Shown here in pieces: positions 11,447 to 19,877 of a DNA stretch of 19,877 bases. The notes under the pieces were generated by a model that saw only the letters and a program-made list of their open reading frames with translations, was not told where the DNA came from and did no database searches. The stretch covers positions 1 through 19,877 of the forward strand of contig JAAAVE010000416.1 of assembly GCA_015679605.1 (NCBI GenBank), in the 5' to 3' direction. This DNA comes from Podila epigama. Its lineage: Eukaryota; Mortierellomycota; Mortierellomycetes; Mortierellales; Mortierellaceae. Both the position numbers and the translations under genes were made by a program. Position 1 is the stretch's first letter, and the number at the start of each line of letters is the position of its first letter.

Positions 11447-14400
11447 TTATGCCTTTGGCTTGGCCTCTTCCTCAAAGGCAATTAGCGACTTGTTCTCTGC
11501 AACCATGTCGCCAATGTTGAAGAAGACGTCAGAGACGACACCGTCAATGGGTGACTTGATGATGTGCTATTAGCAGATAAGGGACATTGTAAAACAAGTA
11601 CAAGAGAACACAGTTAGCAGTTGCAACTTTTGATAGCAAATAAACAGAAACAGAAACGACATCGTGGATACACATGAACAGTGGTCAACTGTTTTTCTTA
11701 CCTCCATCTTCATGGCCTCGAGAATCACCAAGGCTTGTCCCTTGACAACCTTATCGCCTGGCTTGCACATGACCTGTGAGATCTTGCAAGGCATGGGTGT
11801 GCGTAAGCTGCCAGCCTTCTCTTCCTTGCCCACGGTCAAAAACTTTGGCTGGGGCACATCAAGCGTCACCTTGCCCTCTTCAGCAAAGACGTGGACCTGG
11901 TCACCCTCCTGGACAACACTGGTCTTGTACTTGCGGTTCTCAATCTCAGACAACACACTGCTCTCACCAGCCAACTTGGCAATCACCTTGTTAAAGTAGG
12001 TCGTCTTGCTTGGCGTCTCAACTCGGACATTATATGTGCCGTCGTTGTTGAACTCTACGCCAACCTTGACATCCTGGTCATCAAGCTTGAAGGCAAGCTT
12101 CTGTTCGCTCGTATGGTTCAGGCGCAGGCCAGGGCTGGTCGTGAAGGGTGAAGTGGCATCTTGGGCCTCAATGGCTGCCTGCTTGTTGGCCTCCAAGTCA
12201 CGGAGGACAAGAGACAATGAAGCCTGAGCGACAGTGGCTGGGTCCAGAGGAGGAGCGGGCTTGAACATATCACCCTCATACTTTTTGATGAAGCCAGTCT
12301 CGACCTCACCAGCAATGAAGGCGGGGTGTGCGGCTAAGGTCTTGAGGAACTCAATGTTGGTGTTCAGGCCAACAACCTCGTACTCGCTCAGAGCCTTGCG
12401 CAAAATACGGAGGGCAGCGGTACGGTTCTCGCCGTGGACAACGAGCTTGGCAATCATGGGATCGTAGTGGACAGAGATCTCGTCACCTTGGACGAAACCA
12501 GTCTCGAGACGCACACTGTCTGAGGCATCGGGTGTCTTGACGTGGAGCAGAGGACCGACATCAGGCAAGAAGTTGTTGTTAGGGTTCTCGGCGTAGATAC
12601 GGGCCTCGAAAGCCCATCCATCCTTCTTGAGGTCCTTCTGGAGGCGAGGAAGGCGGTTACCGGCAGCAACCTCCAACTGCCACTGAACAAGGTCAGTGTC
12701 AGTAATCATTTCGGTAATAGGGTGCTCGACTTGGAGACGCGTGTTCATCTCCATAAAGTAGAACTTTTGGTCGGTGTTGTCCATGATGAATTCGACAGTT
12801 CCTGCTCCGACATAGTTGACAGCCTTGGCAGCAGCAACAGCCTTCTCACCCAACTCACGACGAAGTTCCGCAGAAAGACCGGGCTAGATGTGTGCCAAAA
12901 AAAAGATAGCGAACTGTAAGTAACTCTTTTCTTCTCATGTTACACTCAAGATTTTTAGGCAGGCACGCAGAAAAACATTGAGGGAGGCTTACAGCGGGGG
13001 CTTCCTCGAGAATCTTTTGATGTCTGCGTTGGACACTGCAGTCGCGCTCAAAGAGATAGACGGCGTTGCCGAGGGTATCAGCAAAGACCTGGACCTCGAC
13101 GTGACGAGGAGTGACGAGGTACTTTTCAACCAAGCTAAAAGTGTCATGAAAAATGTGTGTTCTGGTGAGTATTGTTGTGCCATGATCTGCCCTCCGTTCG
13201 ACTTGATGCACTGAACAACAAGACCGATCTCTGCCATTCTCGAAAAACAAAACCAGAAAAAAAAGAATAGAGACACTTACACCTTGTCATCACTGAAGGA
13301 TTTCATGGCCTCGCGTCTAGAGCTCTCCAACATGATGTCAAAGTCCTCGGGAGATTCGACAATGCGCATACCCTTTCCTCCACCTCCCTTGACAGCCTTG
13401 ATCAGGACTGGGTATCCGATCTTGGCGGCCTCAGCCTTCAAGAAAGCATCATCCTGGTTGTCACCGTGGTAACCTGGGACGACAGGGACCTTGGCTGCCT
13501 GCATGATGAACTTGGACTCGCTCTTGGATCCCATGGAGGTCATGGCACTAGCAGGAGGGCCAATGAAGGTGATGTTCTCCTTGGCAAGGCGGTCAGCAAA
13601 GCCGGCGTTCTCAGACAAGAAACCATATCCAGGATGAATGGCCTAAAATGTAGGAAGAGAAGCAAAAAAAATGTCCAACAGTGACCTTTCCCACATTAGT
13701 GCATGTTTGTCGCATCGAGTCGGGAAACCCTGTTCCAAGGTCATTCCATTCCACACCACACTGCTCAGACCCATTCTTTTATGCAACAGGCATGGCGGCC
13801 ATTTTAATGACATGCTCTTGAATGCATGTGCTATCCGTCTGCTACGGTTGATCCGAGGCGTCATGTTCTTACCTGGGCACCACTCTTCCTGGCAATTTCG
13901 ATGATCTTGTCCGCCTTCAAGTAACTCTCTGCAGAGGGAGCTGGTCCAATGTTGTAGGCCTCGTCAGCCTAGATCATGGAAACAGGAAAAAAAAGGGGAG
14001 GATCCGTGTTAGCGGATCGAGGGTGAAGGGAATGACTGGGCAAAAACTCATTGTATGTGAATGATGACAACCACACATAGATCAACTTGCCATCTTGACG
14101 TGAAGGGCATGGCGATCGGCGTCACTAAAGACGGCAACAGTCTTGATTCCAAGCTTCTTGGCGGTTCTCATAATACGGCAAGCAATCTCACCGCTAACAT
14201 GTACAAGAAGAAAAGAATAAACGGAGCGTATTGGAGGGTGGAATGCATGTTTGTATGAGTATACAGTTCTCGGCTCGCCTGTGCTCTACCACACCTTCGC
14301 TCTGTCCACTTTTAAATCAAAATATCCAAGTGAAAACTTTAACAGAACACGAGTGACAATTACCGGTTGGCGATGAGGATCTTGTCGAAAAGAGGCTTGC

Positions 14401-14671
14401 GTTCTACATTGTCATGAAATGGAATCGTGGAATGGTGGGAAGGTGTTCATGGGTGAGTTGATCTGAACTCTTCCACATGTGCGTGTTCGGATTTCTTTTT
14501 TTTTTTTCCACGGACACCTTATTCGAAATGTAAAATAAAATATAATAAAATAAAATAAAAGGGTTGTCAGGTACCAATTTCGGTCGAGTACCAGCGGAAG
14601 GGCTTCTTGGAAATGGGGTTGACTGTGGTGCCCCAGCGGAATGCCGCTCTGGCGGACATGAAGGTTGCCAT
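11447..14671 (-). CDS. MCCA: Methylcrotonoyl-CoA carboxylase subunit alpha, mitochondrial (8 exons)
   Basis: Biotin-carrying subunit of the mitochondrial enzyme that carboxylates 3-methylcrotonoyl-CoA in leucine breakdown. Exons on the minus strand: 14671-14575, 14403-14364, 14193-14091, 13968-13873, 13642-13281, 13134-12993, 12883-11702 and 11566-11447; 2142 nt, 713 aa (human 725). An Arg/Ser-rich presequence (about 1-35) precedes KILIANRGEIACRI. The ATP-grasp loop [10 protein letters not shown] has its glycines near 198-203, and [12 protein letters not shown] has Glu325, Asn327, Arg329 and His334. The biotinyl motif EAMKME puts the biotin Lys at 672, followed by HIIKSPIDG. The end-to-end fit, including the BT-type middle domain, favours methylcrotonoyl- over propionyl- or acetyl-CoA carboxylase. 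Intron 3 has a GC donor. Intron 7 splits the biotin motif after AMKME. The beta subunit is not in this window. Confidence 0.94.
13969..14090 (-). other. GC-AG intron 3 of the carboxylase gene
   Basis: 122-nt intron with donor ATG|GCAAGT and acceptor ATCTAG|GCT. Splicing at the nearby GT (four bases further in) would create an immediate TGA, so the GC donor is forced by the frame: the join gives [16 protein letters not shown], matching the family. A hairpin (14001-14018) inside the intron has CTAAC in its loop on the transcribed strand. Confidence 0.85.
14001..14018 (-). repeat. Perfect 6-bp hairpin with CTAAC branch-like loop
   Basis: GATCCG and CGGATC pair around a six-base loop that reads CTAACA on the minus (sense) strand. 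It lies about 32-50 nt before the acceptor of the GC-AG intron. CTAAC is the usual fungal branch-site core and no better candidate is seen in this intron. Confidence 0.6.
14527..14560. repeat. TAAAA-type short repeats in carboxylase intron 1
   Basis: Imperfect tandem copies of AAAAT/TAAAA fill the plus strand in the donor-proximal part of intron 1 (minus strand 14574-14404). A T run lies nearby at about 14496-14508. It is simple AT-rich sequence. Confidence 0.75.
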
Positions 14672-14915
14672 CTTATTAATGAGTATGGATGAAGGAGGAG
14701 TTGAGGTGAGGAGTAAGAAGCAAAAAAAAAAATGAGATGGAGGGTGAAAAAGAAGGCAGCAAAGGAGTCGGAGGGGGGGAGGAGGTGGGGTGTCGTATTT
14801 TTCCCACGGTGACACGGCCGTGCCCCTTAAAGTGTAAAAATGGACTTTTTTGTTTTCTTTTCAACTTGCAATTTTTGTTACGAAAAACCTATTAACCTAT
14901 TATTATTATGTCTGT
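14672..14915 (-). promoter_or_regulatory. Promoter region of the carboxylase gene / 3' end of the TLC gene
   Basis: The 244 bp between the TLC stop and the carboxylase start must hold one gene's 3' UTR and the next gene's promoter. On the minus strand it shows a strongly pyrimidine-rich leader (about 14690-14800) and a perfect 10-bp palindrome CACGGCCGTG at 14813-14822, about 145 bp before the ATG. The palindrome could be a dimeric regulator site, but no factor can be named. Confidence 0.35.
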
Positions 14916-15776
14916 CTATTCTTCCTTGCTCTGGTCTATAAACTTTTCTCTTTTCAGTTGCTGCTCCTTTGTGTGAATGTTACCCTGTCGGCTGGAAAAG
15001 TAAAAGCTCCGGAACGACTTGACCCATTGCTTGGCCAGAACAAGCCACCACACCAAGTTCATAAAGAACATAGTCGTGGTGGTGATGGTAAACTTTTTGC
15101 CAATGTGCATAGGTGCCTCGTACCATGGCACTCCCAGCTTGGCTCCAATGGCTACGCCCATCCACCAATTGCCAAAAATGCGGCACCAAAAGTAGGTGAC
15201 CACCAGTGCCGTATCGACTGCGCGCTTTAAGCCAGAGGAAAAGAAGGTCTGACCATTGTTCTGGAGCAACCAACGGTAGTGCAGGATCGGCGTACTCATA
15301 TTCATGAGTGACAGCATGCCAATGAAATATGGGCCTGGGTTGTGCAACGTCAACGCGTAGAGGTAGTAGGTTGAGCCGAGGATAACCGAGATGTGGTGAA
15401 AGAGAATCAGGTTGCCACCAATACCATAGACTGCCCGTTCATAAAACTCAAAGGCTGTATCCTGAGTCAAGTAGCCAAGCTCGAGACCGACGAGGAAAGG
15501 CGTGAGCGCAGTCTTGTAGGTTGAAATGTCATTTTTGGACCAGTCGACGGTGATGAGCAAGTAGAGACCAGTAAAGGTCATGATGGTCGAGTGCACGGAG
15601 GCAACAATCCTGTTTGAGAGATGGTACAACTTTTGGCTGTCGGCCTTTGGTGGGAGCATCTTCTTGACCCATTGTTGCTGACCAAGGAATGCAAACAACA
15701 GCGGGTAAAGAGTGAGTGCGCCAATGAGGGACAGAGGGATATGCGGAGATATGATTTCCACAAAGGGTCGTGTCAT
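14916..15776 (-). CDS. TLC-domain multi-span membrane protein
   Basis: 286 aa, single exon, with about seven hydrophobic segments (roughly residues 12-32, 58-78, 90-107, 121-143, 147-170, 186-206 and 229-249). The pattern fits the TRAM-LAG1-CLN8 (TLC) domain: a GYLTQDTAFEF segment near 101-111, the paired histidines of LILFHHISVILG at 127-128, STPILHYRWLL near 161-171, and a CRIFGNWW segment near 198-205. Length and the single domain resemble the TLCD/TMEM56-type group rather than ceramide synthases. It also lacks the longer Lag1p motif and homeobox-like region of those enzymes. Relatives act in ER, Golgi or plasma-membrane lipid handling; the activity here cannot be read off. The C-terminus is highly charged and cytosol-like. 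It is co-directional with the carboxylase gene. Confidence 0.8.
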   Translation of the reverse strand: MTRPFVEIISPHIPLSLIGALTLYPLLFAFLGQQQWVKKMLPPKADSQKLYHLSNRIVASVHSTIMTFTGLYLLITVDWSKNDISTYKTALTPFLVGLELGYLTQDTAFEFYERAVYGIGGNLILFHHISVILGSTYYLYALTLHNPGPYFIGMLSLMNMSTPILHYRWLLQNNGQTFFSSGLKRAVDTALVVTYFWCRIFGNWWMGVAIGAKLGVPWYEAPMHIGKKFTITTTTMFFMNLVWWLVLAKQWVKSFRSFYFSSRQGNIHTKEQQLKREKFIDQSKEE

Positions 15777-16424
15777 ATTGGTTATTGTTCCTTTTTGGAC
15801 GGGGTCAGGTCAGCTATTTTCTTTTCTTTTCTCTCTTGCTGTAGTTGACTCTGTCCTCTTGTTATCTTGTGGTTGTAGTTGGTGTTCTTATTGCGCTGTA
15901 TGAAACGAGGAATGAGTATATGGTGATGAAGATGATGAAGAAGAAGTGATGATGATAACTAAGAGGGAAAGAGAGAACAAACAATACAAATAGCCAAATA
16001 GACAGCCAACCATGACAAACACACGAGAGCAAAAGTTGATAAGGAACGAACGAGTGGCCAAAAAAACTGCGTAGTTTTGTGGTATTACAAAAGTATTCGC
16101 AGAAAAGTCAACACAGATATAAAAGCCTGCATGATAGATATAGCCATGACAAATCACGAACTTGAATTAACAATAGACAGTTGACAGGTGCAGGAGGATG
16201 CATCATGTGAAAGTGGAGGTTAACTTTGTGAATGAATGGGGTGAGGGAGATGCGTGCAAGATGAAGACTATTTGTCATGTTTATCATGTTTGAAGAGGGA
16301 TAGATAAAATGAATGACAATTTGGGGAAATGCGCATGACAGATGGAAAAAAGAGTTGCAAAAGCATTATTTATTTTTCGCGCGTTCCAAAATATACATCT
16401 CCTTTACATCTACGGACAAGAAAC
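15777..16424. other. Spacer between TLC gene and stomatin-like gene
   Basis: 648 bp holding the stomatin-like gene's 3' UTR and the TLC gene's promoter and leader, both on the minus strand. It contains a GATGAA/GAAGAA simple repeat at about 15924-15955. An open minus-strand frame at 15888-16157 is Ser- and hydrophobic-rich with no motif and is read as chance. No TATA box or UTR intron is clear. Confidence 0.55.
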
Positions 16425-18015
16425 TTATTGGATGACTTTGCTAGAACCAAGTGTTCCCTGCTCAGGAACGATCCCGCGTTTCTTGGTGATTCCGTCATAG
16501 ATGGTCAATGCTTGGGCAACCATACCAGCTGCATCGTTGGCTGTTGCTGGCAGAATGAGCGTGTTGGTCTCCTTTGCCAGCTGAGCAAAAGCGTCCACAT
16601 ACTTGTCGGCCACAGTGAGTGACACGGCGTGGTGGCCGCCAGGTGTGTTGGTGATGGCCTCGGCAATCCGGCGAATACCTTCTGCGCTCGCCTGCGCGCG
16701 AAGAAGAATGGCCTCTGCCTCACCCGTAGCCTTGTTGATTTGCTCCGCTTTGTCGGCCTCTGACTGAAGAATTGTTGATTGCTTGTGGCCCTCAGCGACG
16801 TTGATAGCAGCCTGACGGGAACCTGTGTGCAGCATCATGAGAGAATCATGAGTTAATTCAATAAAAGAAAGAATTGGCACTTTTCCTTTTGTGCATACAC
16901 ACACACACACGCATGTTTTCTCTTTTTGACCAAAAACCAAGCAATTTGACACTCTTACCTTCTGAATCCAAAATCTGTGCACGCTTGGTACGTTCGGCAG
17001 ACACCTGTTGGTGCATACTCTCAACGACCTTGGCTGGGGGGTGAATATCCCTAATCTCATAACGCAGGCACTTGATGCCCCAGTCTGCTGCTGCACTGTT
17101 GATAGCCTCGACAATGTTCGCGTTCAAGTGTGCACGCTCGGCAAGAGTTCGATCCAGCGTCATTTGACCAATCTCCGCGCGCATGGTTGTCTGGGCCAGT
17201 TGTGCGATCGAAAACTCGGCGTCCTCGACTCCATAAGAGGCTTTGTAAGGGTCTACAACTCGAAAGTACAAGACACCGTCCAAATCCAGAGTGACGTTAT
17301 CTATAATCCAAGAACAATAGCACATTTTGTCAGCATGTGTGATCTAAGGATGATCTCGAAACTGTAAATACGATTTGTCCCGTGAAACTTGGCTTTACCT
17401 TGTGTGATGGCGCTTTGGCTGGGAATCTCGACCGCAACTTCTTTCAAGCTCTTGACATATCTGACGCGGTCGAGAAAAGGCATCAGGATCTGTAGACCTG
17501 GCTCAAGAGTTCTGTGGAATCGACCCATGCGCTCGACGATCCAAGCCTCTTGCTGGGGCACAAATTTCATAATCTAAAGAGGATTAAGATGTAGAAGATC
17601 TCGAGGAGTTTAGGACACCTGTGCGTCGAAAAAAAAGTATAAAGACACTCAGCACTTTAATAGACAAAAAAAGTATACCGTGTTCACAGGCAAGGAGCGG
17701 CGCTGAGTAACAGAAGCACCACCCCAGTTGGAATATCCACCATCATCGCCATAGCGGCTAGCATACGATCGTCGAAGGACGAGGGCAGATGGTGTGACTA
17801 AGTTTTGCTACATGTATGATAGGAGAGAAGAATGAGTTTACTCTGCTTGTACACGGAGAAATCCAACAAGAAAGACAAAGACGAAGAAGAAGAAGAATAA
17901 GAAAAATCGGAATCAAGATTCAGTGTCCTTGTACCATGCGAGATGTGCGCCCGGCGGCAGTTGCAGTGGTGGCCATGAATGACAACTGTGGCGAGCGTGT
18001 GATGGAGCGGAGCAT
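16425..18015 (-). CDS. Stomatin-like protein 2, mitochondrial (5 exons)
   Basis: SPFH/prohibitin-domain scaffold of the mitochondrial inner membrane. In animals SLP-2 binds cardiolipin and prohibitins and helps hold respiratory and protease complexes. Exons on the minus strand: 18015-17935, 17807-17679, 17573-17399, 17300-16959 and 16822-16425; 1125 nt, 374 aa (human 356). The N-terminal 55 residues are Arg/Ser-rich with no acidic residue before the processing region (MLRSITRSPQL..., LRRSYASRYG), a mitochondrial presequence. FVPQQEAWIVERMGRFHRTL opens the SPFH domain near residue 74. YKASYGVEDAEF, QLAQTTMRAEIG and CLRYEIRDIHPP follow. An Ala/Glu-rich coiled coil (AAINVAEGHKQ..., KAEQINKATGEAEAIL) and the SLTVADKYVDAF end region match SLP-2 rather than erythrocyte stomatin. 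Intron 4 holds a short AC repeat. Confidence 0.93.
16895..16913. repeat. Short AC dinucleotide repeat in stomatin-like intron 4
   Basis: About eight AC units followed by GC lie in intron 4 (minus 16958-16823) and are read as GT repeats on the sense strand. It is a likely variable-length site with no coding effect. Confidence 0.8.
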
Positions 18016-18329
18016 GGTGTGAATCAATGCAGTGTGTTGATTATATTGTCGATGGGCAACAGACGTGAAGCAAGTTGAGAAAAGTGGAGACAAGCGTGAG
18101 TGTGGGGTATGTTGAAAAGGGCAAAGAAAAAGACAAAAGAAAAAAAAAGGCGCGTTTTATGTATCCTCGGCAAAGGTTTGCAAGGTGACGTATTGACAGA
18201 ATCCTGAAATGGAAATTTGCCCAAATTGGCATTTTTTTTTGAAAGCGATCTTCAATCCTGACACTGTCAATCCTTTACCGCGCCTCCACCCACCTTCCCA
18301 CTTGCTCCTTCAGGACAGAACACATACAA
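18016..18329. promoter_or_regulatory. Divergent promoter of stomatin-like and RBM8A genes
   Basis: Only 314 bp separate the two start codons, so both genes must draw promoter and leader from this stretch. It has an inverted CCAAT box (ATTGG at 18225-18229) inside a TGCC-CAAATT-GGCA dyad, a T run at 18232-18240, and a C/T-rich leader just before the RBM8A ATG. No TATA box is evident. Shared control of a mitochondrial scaffold and an mRNA quality-control factor is possible but not shown. Confidence 0.6.
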
Positions 18330-19606
18330 ATGGCTGACAAATACGAGATCGATCTCAACATCGGGCCTGGCGACGACTTGCAGGACGAGGACATGGCTGG
18401 TAATTCACGTTTGCATTCTATGATCAAAAGACATTACACAGCATCTGTCGACTCGCATGGATGCAAGAATGGACCCAAGAGAACTTTCTTTCGCTACTTC
18501 AATTTGTCGAGGAAGGAGGATGAATACCAGAGAGTGGATTAGTGCGGGATCAGGATCCAAGATCAAAGCCGTTGTTTAATGTCAACATTGCTCGAGATTG
18601 GACACTTGTTGATTTTATATGTTGTCTAATGAAAGCACACGGGAAACAAATCAAGGCATCGGTCATCACTATTCACTACCGAATAATCTAGAGTACAGGA
18701 GATACCAACTGACTTTGACATTGGACGGAAACAAGGAAATTGAAGTACCAGGATTTTAGTGTAAATATCTACCTTGAACAAAGGATTTGAGCTAATAGAC
18801 TCGTTACGAACCAATTTCTATTAGAGGCCCCACAAATCACTATCAAAAGAAAGGGCCGTGGCTTTCAAGGTCGCGGTAAGATTGATACCATCGTACATGT
18901 GCAGTTTGTTTGTTAATGGTGTCAATGTACTGGCAGTAGTGTTGTTAATTCCAACCAACAATGTCAATTTATTATAGATCAACGTGGCGATGGAGTTCAT
19001 GGATCGTCTTTTGACAAGCTAGGCTCCAATGATGACAGTACAACCGGGAGGGCATTGAAATGTATGTTTGGCTACTCAAGCGTATAAAGCTGCATGTGGA
19101 TATGACCAAGCGAATGACAATGGAACGACAACTAACGGCACTTTTATTGGTTTTGTAGCTGTTGAAGGATGGATTGTATTGATCACAGGAGTCCACGAAG
19201 AAGCTACTGAAGAAGACATCAAGGACAAGTTTGGTGACTTTGGGACGATCAAAGACATGCACCTCAACTTGGATAGACGCACTGGTTATGTCAAGGTAAC
19301 CATCCCCTTTCCATGTTTTCCTGCACAATGTTCGTTTTAATTTTCATTCGAGATTAACGGCCATTTCATGTGAAAACACACATACAGGGCTATGCCTTGG
19401 TCGAGTATGCTACGTACACAGAGGCTCAAAATGCAATCACAGAAATGAACGGGGCCAAGTTGCTGGACCAGACCCTGACCTGCGACTTTGCATTCGTAAA
19501 GCCGACTCCATCTGACGATCGTGGACGCAGAGGCTTTTCGACTCGAGGAAGAGGCCGTGACAATGGGCGCCGCTCTAACCGCTCTAGCAGTCCAAGCCGT
19601 CGTTAG
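18330..19606 (+). CDS. RBM8A: RNA-binding protein 8A (Y14), exon junction complex (5 exons)
   Basis: Y14 pairs with Mago in the exon junction complex, which marks spliced mRNAs for export and nonsense-mediated decay. Exons: 18330-18399, 18825-18875, 18978-19061, 19159-19295 and 19388-19606; 561 nt, 186 aa (human 174). An acidic N-terminus ([16 protein letters not shown]) precedes KRKGRGF, a Y14 hallmark. One RRM runs from about 70 to 150: [21 protein letters not shown] (RNP2 within) to [16 protein letters not shown] (RNP1 at about 114-121). The tail is RG/RS-rich and ends SPSRR. Exons 3-5 are certain. Exon 2 (17 residues, bounded by TTAG|AG and G|GTAAG) is placed by the KRKGRGF match. The 425-nt first intron could hide another small exon, or exon 1 may run on (see 18400-18542). 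Confidence 0.93.
18400..18824 (+). other. Long first intron of RBM8A with readable extension
   Basis: At 425 nt this is the longest intron in the window. Its donor is GTAATT. A CTAAT branch-like site at 18792-18796 lies about 28 nt before the acceptor. The reading frame of exon 1 stays open through the donor to a TAG ending at 18542, so retention would give a 70-aa protein without the RRM. The extension has no clear similarity to the family. Confidence 0.6.
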
Positions 19607-19877
19607 TCCTTGCAAGACAGGGGCGATCACTGTATCGTAGCTGTAGAGAACCCTTGCTTACTCATAAACCCTTTGTTTTAAAAAGTCAACCAATTGATGC
19701 TCAATGTCCACATATTTCAACGACTGTCCTTTGTTAAATCAAGCGAGGATAAAGTAATACTACTGACTGACTTGATCTATACAAAAACTTTTTTTTTTCC
19801 AAACTTGCGCTTTCGCGGGTATTGAGAGTGTGCCTAAAGACTAACTGAACTGTATACTGTGTCTTTTTGCTTATATA
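19607..19877 (+). other. RBM8A 3' UTR and right edge of window
   Basis: AT-rich sequence after the RBM8A stop with a T run near 19790-19798. It presumably contains the polyadenylation site, though no exact AATAAA is seen (nearest ATAAA forms at 19663 and 19750). No further gene begins before the edge. Confidence 0.5.

Noticed and set aside
14850-15230. Plus-strand frame overlapping the TLC gene
   Set aside because: It is a shadow of the minus-strand TLC coding sequence, and the antisense translation has no family features.
15888-16157. 89-codon minus-strand frame between TLC and stomatin-like genes
   Set aside because: The hydrophobic and poly-Ser composition comes from the GATGAA repeat and T-rich DNA. 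It has no motif, and it lies where a UTR and promoter must be.

Overview
This window is eukaryotic nuclear DNA, almost certainly fungal. Five genes are split by short introns (about 90-260 nt, one of 425 nt) with GT...AG borders and CTAAC/CTAAT-like branch sites. Intergenic spacers are short and full of poly-A/poly-T runs. The proteins look like fungal or early-diverging-fungal orthologues. An intronless F-box/LRR gene and a small secreted cysteine-rich protein next to housekeeping genes would fit Mucoromycota, most likely Mortierellales (Mortierella/Linnemannia), but that placement is inferred from gene style, not from a search.

Layout, left to right. An intronless F-box/LRR gene (139-1962, +) is followed by about 2 kb with no convincing gene. 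Next is a TATA-driven secreted cysteine-rich protein of 163 aa (3946-4437, +). MCM7, the replicative helicase subunit, has 8 exons (4876-8125, +; 763 aa). After a 1 kb low-complexity spacer comes RAE1/Gle2, the WD40 mRNA-export and nuclear-pore factor, with 7 exons (9152-11064, +; 337 aa). On the minus strand lie the methylcrotonoyl-CoA carboxylase biotin-bearing subunit (11447-14671; 8 exons, 713 aa), a TLC-domain multi-span membrane protein (14916-15776; single exon, 286 aa) and a stomatin-like protein 2 (16425-18015; 5 exons, 374 aa). A 314-bp divergent promoter separates the last of these from RBM8A/Y14, the exon-junction-complex subunit (18330-19606, +; 5 exons, 186 aa).

I rebuilt the split genes by hand from reading frame, splice sites and family motifs. 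All exon sums are multiples of three and no internal stops remain. The genes are mostly unrelated housekeeping functions: DNA replication, mRNA export and quality control, leucine catabolism, and mitochondrial membrane organisation. There is no biosynthetic cluster, mobile element, CRISPR array, rRNA or recognisable tRNA.

No clearly new multi-gene system is visible. The most notable points are two frame-forced GC-AG introns (one with a hairpin holding a CTAAC branch-like site in its loop), the unrecognised secreted cysteine-rich protein, a cluster of ACGCG cores plus an E-box upstream of MCM7, and the long first intron of RBM8A, whose retention would give a 70-aa product.
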